From the NCBI RefSeq assembly GCF_014646575.1, contig NZ_BMNN01000004.1, positions 62,001 to 126,000 on the forward strand: a stretch of 64,000 nt of DNA. Direction: 5' to 3'. Below the pieces are notes generated by a model. That model made no database searches. It was given only the letters and a program-made list of their open reading frames with translations, and was not told the DNA's origin. This document shows, in pieces, positions 56,987 to 64,000 of this stretch. The stretch's first letter is position 1, and every line of letters starts with the position of its first letter. The position numbers and the translations under genes were made by a program. This DNA is from Halopseudomonas pertucinogena. Its GTDB lineage: Bacteria > Pseudomonadota > Gammaproteobacteria > Pseudomonadales > Pseudomonadaceae.

Positions 56987-57874
56987 ATGATTGCAGCAGG
57001 TAATATTCCATGGCGGCGCTCTACCCAGGGCTCAATGGCGCCGGCCTGTTTGCAGACCAACCCCAACTGGGCGTGCAGCGACGAGGCGCCCGTGCTGCCT
57101 GAGGTGCTCAAACTCCTCAGCTTCAACATCCAGGTTGGAATCAATACCCAGCGTTATCATCACTACCTGACCCGTGGCTGGCAGCACCTGCTGCCCCACG
57201 CCCGGCGCCAGCAGACGCTGGGTCAGATTGCCCAGCTGCTGAGTGATTTCGATGTGGTTGCCCTGCAGGAAGTGGATGGCGGCAGCATCCGTTCCGGCTT
57301 CGTCAACCAGGTCGAACACCTCGCCCGCGAAAGCCAGTTCCCCTTCTGGTACCAGCAGCTGAACCGCAACCTGGGCCGCTTCGCCCAGCATTCCAACGGG
57401 TTCCTCAGCCGCTATCAGCCCCAGTTGCTGGAGGACCACAAGCTGCCCGGCATGCTGCCCGGCCGCGGCGCCATTCTCACCAGCTTCGGTCAGGGCCCCG
57501 ACAGTCTGCTGGTGGTGATGATGCATCTGGCACTGAGTACCCGCACCCGGGCCAGCCAGCTGGCCTATATCCGCGAACGGATCGCCGATCACAGCCATGT
57601 GGTGCTGATGGGCGACATGAACACCCACGCCGAAGATCTGCTCGAGCGCTCGCCGCTCAAGGGCAGCAACCTGCATACGGCGAGCCTCCCCGGCACCTAT
57701 CCGAGCTGGAAGCCGGCGCGGGTACTGGACCATATCCTGCTCAGCCCCAGCCTCGATATCGAGCAGGTGGACGTGCTGCCACAGGCGATTTCCGACCATC
57801 TGCCGGTGGCCATGCACATTCGTCTGCCCCCCAGCGTGTGCCGCATACCCGACAACCATCCTGCAGTGCGCTGA
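56987..57874 (+). CDS. Endonuclease/exonuclease/phosphatase family protein
   Basis: 295 residues. LLSFNIQVGINTQRYHHYLT (about 43-62), VVALQEVDGGSIRSG with the metal Glu, VVLMGDMNTH (Asp and Asn, about 206) and the C-terminal SDHLPVAMHI give the full metal-dependent phosphohydrolase set. No signal peptide is evident. Substrate is unknown: phospholipid head groups, nucleic acid or sugar phosphates are all possible. Between dsbA and an AmpDh2-like gene as in P. aeruginosa. Confidence 0.87.
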   Translation: MIAAGNIPWRRSTQGSMAPACLQTNPNWACSDEAPVLPEVLKLLSFNIQVGINTQRYHHYLTRGWQHLLPHARRQQTLGQIAQLLSDFDVVALQEVDGGSIRSGFVNQVEHLARESQFPFWYQQLNRNLGRFAQHSNGFLSRYQPQLLEDHKLPGMLPGRGAILTSFGQGPDSLLVVMMHLALSTRTRASQLAYIRERIADHSHVVLMGDMNTHAEDLLERSPLKGSNLHTASLPGTYPSWKPARVLDHILLSPSLDIEQVDVLPQAISDHLPVAMHIRLPPSVCRIPDNHPAVR

Positions 57875-58731
57875 TGCCGCGACGCTGGCTGCTTCCGCTG
57901 CGCCACGCCTGGCTGCTGGCAGCTGCCCTGCTGGCCGGCTGTGCGGGCGGGCTGAAGATCGATACCAGTCACAGCGCAAGGGGTCAGGACAGCAGGGTGC
58001 AGTACGTGATAGTGCACTACACCTCGTCCAACGCCGAGCGGGCGATGAATACCCTGACCCGTGGTGAAGTCAGCAGCCATTACCTGATCAACGACGTTCC
58101 TCCCACCATCTACCGCCTGGTCGACGAGGATCGCCGCGCCTGGCATGCCGGCGACAGCAGCTGGCAGGGCCGCACCTGGCTCAACGCCAGCTCCATCGGC
58201 ATTGAAATCGTTCATCCGGGCTATCGGGACACGGACGCGGGCAGGCAGTGGTATCACTGGAACCCCCAGCAGATCGATCAGCTCATCCTGCTGCTGCAGG
58301 ACATCCTGCAGCGCCACGATCTGCCCCCGGACCGCGTGCTGGGCCACAGCGATATAGCGCCGCAGCGCAAACTCGATCCCGGCCCGCTGTTCCCCTGGCA
58401 GCAGCTCGCCGAAGCCGGTGTGGCGATCTGGCCGGACGAGGCCAGGGTGGTCCATTATCAGCACCTGCTGGGCAGCCTGACGCCACCGCTCGCGTGGTTC
58501 GAGGCTACGCTCCAGCGCTTCGGCTATGACATCACCGGCCGGGCGGATCAGCCCCAGGCGCTGCGCAACGTGATCGCAGCCTTCCAGATGCGCTTCCGAC
58601 CAGCCCGACATGATGGCGAGCCGGACCCTCAGACCGCTGCCATCCTTGCTGCGCTGGTGCCCGGCAGCTTCGACGAGATCGGGCGGTTCGGCGAGCTCCA
58701 CGAAATGACATTCGACAACAACGCACCTTGA
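57874..58731 (+). CDS. ampDh2: AmpDh2-like N-acetylmuramoyl-L-alanine amidase lipoprotein
   Basis: 285 residues. Lipoprotein signal ending LLAGCAGG (Cys about 22), Amidase_2 domain with zinc-binding VIVHYTSSNAE, SSIGIEIVHPG and GHSDIAPQRKLDPGPLFPW, then a small peptidoglycan-binding domain (ALRNVIAAFQMRFRP). It should cleave the bond between muramic acid and stem peptide at the outer membrane; AmpDh2 plays this part in P. aeruginosa. Start ATG overlaps the preceding stop by one base. Confidence 0.9.
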   Translation: MPRRWLLPLRHAWLLAAALLAGCAGGLKIDTSHSARGQDSRVQYVIVHYTSSNAERAMNTLTRGEVSSHYLINDVPPTIYRLVDEDRRAWHAGDSSWQGRTWLNASSIGIEIVHPGYRDTDAGRQWYHWNPQQIDQLILLLQDILQRHDLPPDRVLGHSDIAPQRKLDPGPLFPWQQLAEAGVAIWPDEARVVHYQHLLGSLTPPLAWFEATLQRFGYDITGRADQPQALRNVIAAFQMRFRPARHDGEPDPQTAAILAALVPGSFDEIGRFGELHEMTFDNNAP

Positions 58732-58750
58732 TCAGGGACTGCCCCATCGC

Positions 58751-59980
58751 ATGCTCAATGGAATCTGGCTGAGTTTCTTCATGGCGGCCTTCGCCGCCGC
58801 GCTCTGGCAATGGCTGGGCATGGGCGACAGCGAGGTCTTCGCTCGCCTGGTGGCGGCGCTCTTCGATATGGCACGCCTGAGCGTGGATATCGTGCTGGTG
58901 CTGGTCGGCACCATGACCTTGTGGCTCGGGCTGCTGGCCATCGCTGAAAAGGCCGGCCTCATCCGCATGCTGGCCCGGCTGCTGGACCCGCTGTTCCGCC
59001 GGCTGATGCCCGGCGTACCCAGCGGCCACCCGGCGTTCGGACACATCAGCATGAACTTTGCCGCCAACATCCTCGGCCTGGATAACGCCGCTACGCCCAT
59101 CGGCATCAAGGCCATGCATTCGCTGCAGGAACTCAATCCCCGGAAGGACACCGCGACCAATGCGCAGATCCTGTTTCTGGTGCTCAACAGTTCGTCGCTG
59201 ACGCTGTTGCCGGTGACCATCTTCATGTACCGGGCCCAGCAGGGTGCCGATGATCCCACGCTGGTGTTTCTGCCCATCCTGCTGGCCACCACCGCCTCAA
59301 GCCTGGTCGGTCTGCTGGCGGTAGCCCTGATGCAGCGGCTGCGCCTGCATGATCCGGTGGTGCTGGCCTACATGCTGGCCGGCGCGCTGGGCCTGGGTCT
59401 GCTGCTGACCGCGCTGGCCGGCATGTCCGCCCAGGCGCTGGCGGCCACGTCGTCGCTGATCGGAAATCTGACCCTGTTCGGCATCGTCATCCTGTTCATC
59501 GGCGTGGCGGCGCTGCGCAGGGTTCCCGTCTACGACACCTTCATCGCCGGAGCAAAAGAGGGCTTCAGCTTCACCATCTCGCTGCTGCCCTATCTGATTG
59601 CCATGCTGGTGGCCATCGGGGTGTTGCGCGCCAGCGGGGTGCTGGACGCCGGGCTGCAGGGCATCCGCTGGCTGGTCGAGGGGGCAGGCTGGGACACCCG
59701 CTTCATCGATGCCCTGCCCACCGCCTTCATGAAACCGCTGTCCGGCAGCGGCGCCCGGGCGATGATGATCGAGACCATGAACAACTTCGGCGTGGACAGC
59801 TTCCCGGCGCTGCTGGCGGCCACTTTCCAGGGCAGCACCGAAACCACTTTCTATGTGCTGGCAGTGTATTTCGGCGCGGTGGGCATCACCCGCATCCGCC
59901 ACGGACTCGGCTGCGCGCTGGTGTCCGACCTGGCCGGGATGCTGACGGCCATCGCGGTCTGCTATTGGTTCTTTGGCTGA
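58751..59980 (+). CDS. Nucleoside-recognition (SpmA/SpmB-type) membrane protein, fused form
   Basis: 409 residues and about ten helices. The first half matches SpmA (FGHISMNFAANILGLDNAATPIG, here in parts about residues 98-120; SLQELNPRKDTATNAQ), the second SpmB (GAKEGFSFTISLLPYLIAM, PTAFMKPLSGSGARAMMIE, GSTETTFYVLAVYFGAVGI). The pair are separate in Bacillus. The role outside sporulation is unclear; transport of nucleosides or sugars is suggested from the domain name only. Confidence 0.88.
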   Translation: MLNGIWLSFFMAAFAAALWQWLGMGDSEVFARLVAALFDMARLSVDIVLVLVGTMTLWLGLLAIAEKAGLIRMLARLLDPLFRRLMPGVPSGHPAFGHISMNFAANILGLDNAATPIGIKAMHSLQELNPRKDTATNAQILFLVLNSSSLTLLPVTIFMYRAQQGADDPTLVFLPILLATTASSLVGLLAVALMQRLRLHDPVVLAYMLAGALGLGLLLTALAGMSAQALAATSSLIGNLTLFGIVILFIGVAALRRVPVYDTFIAGAKEGFSFTISLLPYLIAMLVAIGVLRASGVLDAGLQGIRWLVEGAGWDTRFIDALPTAFMKPLSGSGARAMMIETMNNFGVDSFPALLAATFQGSTETTFYVLAVYFGAVGITRIRHGLGCALVSDLAGMLTAIAVCYWFFG

Positions 59981-60033
59981 AGGCGCGCGCCGCGGCTGCT
60001 AAGCTGGGTTCAAGCCCATGACGGAATTGTTGC

Positions 60034-61368
60034 ATGCTTGCCCCGCGTTTCGATCAGTTGCACCGCCAGCCCGGTCCCTTCTTCCTCGCCCTCGGCGGAG
60101 CGGGGATGTTCGGCGCGAACCTGTATCTCTACGGCTCCGGCGGACAGTGGATCGGCATCGACTGCGGCCTGGCGCTGGAACCCACTCCCAGCGGTGACAA
60201 CCGGGTCTCGGTGCCCAGTCTGGAGGCGCTGCGCAAGTACGATATCCAGCTCAGTGCGCTGCTGATCACCCATGGTCACGAGGACCATATCGGGGCCATC
60301 CCCTACGTCTGGCGAGAACTTGCCTGCCCGCTGTATGCCAGCCCGTTCACCGCCCAGTTGATCCGCAGCCGGCTGGCTCCGGAACTGACCTGGCCACTGC
60401 TGAAGGAGATCAGGCCCCTGCAGCCGATCGGCCTGGGCAACTTCCAGGTCGAGTGGGTCCCGGTAACCCACTCGATTCCGGAGTCCCACGGCATTCTGCT
60501 GCAGGCGGCGGGCAAACGCCTTTACCACAGCGGTGACTGGAAGCTGGATCCGCAGCCGCTGGTGGGTGAGCTGACCGCCGAAGGACGGCTGCGCAGCCTG
60601 GGCAGAGAAGGAGTGGACGTGCTCATCGGTGACTCGACCAACGCGCCCAGCCCCGGCGCCAGCCGCTCGGAAGCCGCTGTACAGGACGGGCTGTCGGATG
60701 TGATCAGGCCCCGCCGTGGACGGGTCATTGTCACCTGCTTCGCCAGCAACCTGGCACGTCTGCACAGTCTGGCGGAGATCGCCATGGACTGCGGCCGCTA
60801 CGCCGGGTTGCTCGGCCGCAGCCTGGTGCGCATGCAGAGCCACGGCCGTGCCCACGGTTACCTGCGCAGCAGTCCCGGCTTCATCGGCCCCTGGGAGCTG
60901 GGCTTTCTGCCGCGGGAGCAGCAACTCTGGATCTGTACCGGCAGTCAGGGCGAGCCGGCAGCGGCACTGGGCCGCCTGGCCGCCGGCAACCACCCGCAGC
61001 TGACACTGGATCCGGGCGACACCGTGGTGTTTTCATCACGGCTCATTCCCGGCAACGAAGAGGCCCTGGGTCGCATCAAGCACAGCCTGAAGGTGCAGGG
61101 CGTGCACATCATCGATGACGACATGGCGCCCATCCACGCTTCCGGGCACCCACCGCAGGAAGACCTGCGCCAGCTGTATGGCTGGTTACGGCCGCGCCAC
61201 CTGCTGCCGGTGCACGGCGAGGACCATCACCAGCAGGCGCACATGACCTTTGCCCGGACACTGGGCATCGGCGGGCTGGTACCGCGCAACGGCGAACTGA
61301 TCGACCTGAGCAACCAGCCAGCCCGGGTCGCCGAACTGCCCTGGGGGCTGCTGGAAGTGGAGCGTTAG
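60034..61368 (+). CDS. Short RNase J-like metallo-beta-lactamase/beta-CASP protein
   Basis: 444 residues, about 110 shorter than Bacillus RNase J because the C-terminal domain is absent. Metal motif ITHGHEDHIGAIPYV (HxHxDH, about 79-93), a second His site WVPVTHSIPES, and Asp in GDWKLD. The beta-CASP end HASGHPPQEDLRQLYGW with PVHGEDHHQQ is kept. Likely an RNase or related phosphodiesterase; activity in Pseudomonas is not known. Its stop overlaps the convergent FAD protein stop. Confidence 0.85.
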   Translation: MLAPRFDQLHRQPGPFFLALGGAGMFGANLYLYGSGGQWIGIDCGLALEPTPSGDNRVSVPSLEALRKYDIQLSALLITHGHEDHIGAIPYVWRELACPLYASPFTAQLIRSRLAPELTWPLLKEIRPLQPIGLGNFQVEWVPVTHSIPESHGILLQAAGKRLYHSGDWKLDPQPLVGELTAEGRLRSLGREGVDVLIGDSTNAPSPGASRSEAAVQDGLSDVIRPRRGRVIVTCFASNLARLHSLAEIAMDCGRYAGLLGRSLVRMQSHGRAHGYLRSSPGFIGPWELGFLPREQQLWICTGSQGEPAAALGRLAAGNHPQLTLDPGDTVVFSSRLIPGNEEALGRIKHSLKVQGVHIIDDDMAPIHASGHPPQEDLRQLYGWLRPRHLLPVHGEDHHQQAHMTFARTLGIGGLVPRNGELIDLSNQPARVAELPWGLLEVER

Positions 61369-62669
61369 ACGCTTTCCCTGATCTTCTGCCAGAGCATTCC
61401 CAGCGCCAGCAACGGGGCACGCAGCCGGTCGCCGCCGGGAAAGGCCATATGCGGGACCTGACTGAACAGGTCGAAGCCCCGGCTGGCCTGGCCTGTGATG
61501 GCCTCGCCGAGAATTCTGGCGGCCAGATGGGTAGCGTTGAGACCGTGGCCGGAGTAGGCCTGTGCGTAGAAGACATTGGGCTGGTCAGGCAGACGGCCGA
61601 TCTGCGGAAGGCGGTTGGCGCCGATGCCGATCATGCCGCCCCACTGGTAGTCGATGCGCACCTGCTCCAGCTGAGGAAATACCTTGAGCATCTTCGGCCG
61701 CATGTAGGCGGTGATGTCCGACGGATCACGCCCGGAATAGTGGCAGGCCCCGCCGAACAGCAGACGGCGGTCGGGGGACAGCCGATAGTAATCAAGCGCC
61801 ACGCGCTGGTCGCACATGGCCAGATTTCTCGGATTGAGCTCCCGGGCCAGCTCGGCGGACAGCGGTTCGGTGGCAATCAGGTAGCTGCCGGCGGGAATCA
61901 CCCGGCTCGCCAGCTGCTTCTCGATACCGCTGTGGTAACCATTGCACGCCAGCACCAGCTGGTCCGCGAATACCCGACCCCGGCCGGTGTGCACCGTTAT
62001 CCGCGATCCGTATTCGATCCGGGTGACGGCCGAGCGTTCATATAACCGGACGCCGAGCGACTGCGCCGCGGCGGCCTCGCCCAACGCCAGATTCAGCGGA
62101 TGCAGGTGTCCCGAGCCCATGTCGATCATGCCGCCGACATAGCGATCTGAGCCGACCACGGTGTGGATCTGCTCCCGCTCGACCAGCGTCAGTTCGTGAC
62201 GATAGCCCAGCGACAGCAGATCATCGCGATCAGCCTTGAAATCGTCCATGTGCCGGGGCTTGTTGGCGAGATCGCAGAAACCCCAGGTCAGGTCGCAGTC
62301 GATCTGGAATTGCTCGATCCGCCGGCGTACCAGCTCCACCGCCTCCAGACCCATGAGCTTGAGGTCGCGAACGCCGTCGGCACCGATCACATCGGTGAAC
62401 TGTTCGAGATTGTGACCGACACCGCGGATCAGTTGCCCACCGTTCCGTCCGCTGGCACCCCAGCCGATCCGCCGGGCCTCCAGCAGCACGACCTGCAACC
62501 CGCGCTGAGCCAGTTCGATGGCGGTATTCAGGCCAGTGAAGCCGCCGCCCACGACGCAGACGTCAGCCTGCATGTCGCCCTGCAGCTGGCCAGCCTCAAG
62601 CCTCCGGTTGCAGGAGGCCACGTACCAGGAATCGGGGTAATCGTCGGTATGTATCGCCAGGCGTGACAT
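61365..62669 (-). CDS. FAD-dependent amine/amino acid oxidoreductase (DadA/PuuB-like)
   Basis: 434 residues. N-terminal FAD site ADVCVVGGGFTGLNTAIELA (about 34-53), GWGASGRNGGQLIRGVG (about 72-88), and the C-terminal NVFYAQAYSGHGLNATHLAA. The group includes gamma-glutamylputrescine oxidases (PuuB, Pseudomonas PauB) and D-amino acid dehydrogenase relatives. Divergent alanine racemase downstream of the shared 198-bp interval hints at amino acid use, but polyamine catabolism fits the sequence style better. ATG 62669 follows the family. Confidence 0.83.
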   Translation of the reverse strand: MSRLAIHTDDYPDSWYVASCNRRLEAGQLQGDMQADVCVVGGGFTGLNTAIELAQRGLQVVLLEARRIGWGASGRNGGQLIRGVGHNLEQFTDVIGADGVRDLKLMGLEAVELVRRRIEQFQIDCDLTWGFCDLANKPRHMDDFKADRDDLLSLGYRHELTLVEREQIHTVVGSDRYVGGMIDMGSGHLHPLNLALGEAAAAQSLGVRLYERSAVTRIEYGSRITVHTGRGRVFADQLVLACNGYHSGIEKQLASRVIPAGSYLIATEPLSAELARELNPRNLAMCDQRVALDYYRLSPDRRLLFGGACHYSGRDPSDITAYMRPKMLKVFPQLEQVRIDYQWGGMIGIGANRLPQIGRLPDQPNVFYAQAYSGHGLNATHLAARILGEAITGQASRGFDLFSQVPHMAFPGGDRLRAPLLALGMLWQKIRESV

Positions 62670-62795
62670 CGGGCTACTCGCGGCAGAAAATTCAGAGCGC
62701 AGAATAACGGCATTCGAGGGCAGGAAGAAGCCCTCACCGGACCGGCCCGGTGGGTAACCTGTCGACCAATGTCCACCGCCCCGCTGGGCAGAATC

Positions 62796-62804
62796 TGATA
62801 TACT
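62796..62804 (+). promoter_or_regulatory. Extended -10 element ahead of alanine racemase
   Basis: TGATATACT is a TGN-TATACT extended -10, 64 bp before the racemase ATG. No good -35 lies 17 bp upstream, which extended -10 promoters can do without. Confidence 0.4.
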
Positions 62805-62867
62805 TGGCGCCGGCATTCCGCCATCCCGGATTTTTCCTTTTTTCATTGCCATTCCTGTGAACTGTCC

Positions 62868-63938
62868 ATGCGCCCAGCCCGTGCCCTGATTGATCTGTCC
62901 GCCCTTCGTCATAACTACCGCCTGGCCAAGCGCCTGTCCGGGTGCCGGGCGCTGGCCGTGGTCAAGGCCAACGCCTATGGCCATGGTGCTCTGGAATGCG
63001 CAGCCGCGCTGGCCGACGAGGCAGACGGTTTTGCCGTATCCGCCATCGAGGAAGCGCTGGAGCTGCGCGAAGCGGGTCACCGCCAGCCGATCGTGTTGCT
63101 CGAAGGCTGGTTCGAGGCCAGTGAACTTGGGTTGATCTGCCGCCATGATCTCTGGCCGGTGATACATCACCACGGACAACTGCAGGACCTTGAGCAGGCT
63201 GATATCGCCCGCCCTCTTCATGTCTGGCTCAAACTGGACAGCGGCATGCACCGTACCGGATTCAGCCCTGCCGAATATCCGCACATCTGGCGCCAGCTGC
63301 AGGCCAGCGCCAAGGTGGCAGAGCTGACCAGCATCACTCACTTTTCCCGCGCAGATGAACCGGAAACCGGGCGTACCGAACAACAGCTGGACGTCTTTCG
63401 TCAGGCCACCTCAGGGCTGCAGGGCAATACCAGCCTGTGCAATTCCGCCGGCGTGCTGGCCTGGCCCCAGGCACATGGGAACTGGGTGCGCCCCGGCATC
63501 ATGCTGTACGGCGCTACCCCGTTCGCCTTCGCGCAGCCACAGGCGGCAGACCTCAGACCGGTGATGCAGCTGGACTCCCGGGTGATCGCGGTGCACCAGA
63601 TCGGCCCCGGCGAGCCCGTCGGTTACGGGTCGCGCTTCACCACCCGCCGGGCCAGCCGCCTGGGTCTGGTGGCCATGGGGTATGCCGATGGGTACCCCAG
63701 GCACGCCGTGGACGGCACGCCGGTCCTGGTAGACGGTCAACGTACCGCCCTGGTCGGCCGGGTATCCATGGATATGCTGACGGTGGATCTGACCGACCTG
63801 CCGGCCAGTGGCCTGGGCAGCCATGTACGGCTGTGGGGCACCGGCCTTGATGCAGGGGAGGTGGCCAGCCACGCCGGCACCATTTCCTACCAGCTGTTCT
63901 GCAACCTCAACCGGGTGCCACGCCATTATCAGGAGTGA
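62868..63938 (+). CDS. dadX: Alanine racemase (DadX/Alr)
   Basis: 356 residues, about the length of P. aeruginosa DadX (357). PLP lysine in LAVVKANAYGHGALE (about residue 33), barrel motif VWLKLDSGMHRTGF (about 118-131), and catalytic Tyr in GEPVGYGSRFTT (about 253). Interconverts L- and D-alanine for peptidoglycan or catabolism. Whether it is the catabolic DadX or biosynthetic Alr cannot be settled; no dadA is in the window, though an FAD oxidoreductase is adjacent. Last gene before the edge; the final 62 bp hold nothing I can name. Confidence 0.93.
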   Translation: MRPARALIDLSALRHNYRLAKRLSGCRALAVVKANAYGHGALECAAALADEADGFAVSAIEEALELREAGHRQPIVLLEGWFEASELGLICRHDLWPVIHHHGQLQDLEQADIARPLHVWLKLDSGMHRTGFSPAEYPHIWRQLQASAKVAELTSITHFSRADEPETGRTEQQLDVFRQATSGLQGNTSLCNSAGVLAWPQAHGNWVRPGIMLYGATPFAFAQPQAADLRPVMQLDSRVIAVHQIGPGEPVGYGSRFTTRRASRLGLVAMGYADGYPRHAVDGTPVLVDGQRTALVGRVSMDMLTVDLTDLPASGLGSHVRLWGTGLDAGEVASHAGTISYQLFCNLNRVPRHYQE

Positions 63939-64000
63939 CTGACAGTCTTCCCGAAAAGGACGGCGTAGCGCCCTCTGACGCAGCGTTGAAGATAACGAAC

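Overview
The window is a chromosomal segment of a high-GC gammaproteobacterium of the Pseudomonas lineage. The evidence is gene order: pilJ-pilI-pilH-pilG / gshB-tonB3-yqgE-ruvX-pyrR-pyrB-pyrC' / pilU-pilT / yggS-proC-yggT-yggU-metX-metW-rdgB-hemW reproduces, in order, a block known from Pseudomonas aeruginosa PAO1 (roughly PA0410 down to PA0386). Later blocks match PAO1 loci that lie far apart in that genome (oprC, a branched-chain type E1/E2 cluster, the HSI-II type VI secretion locus, dsbA-cc4-ysxC, dadX), so the segment is a rearranged relative (P. stutzeri- or Halopseudomonas-like), not P. aeruginosa itself. No rRNA, tRNA, CRISPR array, complete insertion sequence or prophage was seen.

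Layout. 1-1652 (minus): start of the Pil-Chp twitching chemosensory operon (pilG, pilH, pilI, pilJ running off the left edge). 1868-7656 (plus): glutathione synthetase, TonB3, the yqgE-ruvX pair and the pyrimidine genes pyrR-pyrB-pyrC'. 7711-9936 (minus): the pilus retraction ATPases PilT and PilU. 10016-16473 (plus): the yggS-proC to hemW housekeeping operon with methionine synthesis (metXW). 16591-18787: tRNA hydroxylation protein TrhP and undecaprenyl pyrophosphate phosphatase. 19041-21555 (minus): copper receptor OprC/NosA with a DUF2946 partner. 21750-22901: a membrane diguanylate cyclase. 22907-26098 (minus): 2-oxo acid dehydrogenase E1-alpha, E1-beta and E2. 26237-28569 (minus): a RarD-like transporter and an OprD-family porin.

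29167-50311 (plus) is the main accessory block: a full type VI secretion core (tssA-B-C-E-F-G-H, a sigma-54 activator, a small lipoprotein, an FHA protein, tssJ-K-L-M, a PP2C phosphatase and a Ser/Thr kinase) in HSI-II order. It lacks hcp, vgrG and PAAR genes, which must be elsewhere. About 600 bp of AT-rich DNA precedes it. That DNA carries two near-identical palindromes and a GG-N10-GC sigma-54 type promoter, which fits the activator encoded inside the cluster. A lower-GC membrane protein gene of unknown function sits between the activator and the small lipoprotein.

50473-63938: fatty acid desaturase, DUF2231 protein, PQQ-type sugar dehydrogenase, M23 peptidase, a probable ErsA small RNA with an AlgU-type promoter and a strong terminator, ysxC, cytochrome c4, dsbA, an EEP-family hydrolase, an AmpDh2-like amidase, a fused SpmA/SpmB-type membrane protein, a short RNase J-like beta-CASP protein, an FAD amine/amino acid oxidoreductase and alanine racemase. 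The least explained items are the ErsA-like RNA locus, the repeated palindromes before tssA, the 40-residue lipoprotein, the inserted membrane protein, and an insertion-sequence-end-like palindrome beside oprC.
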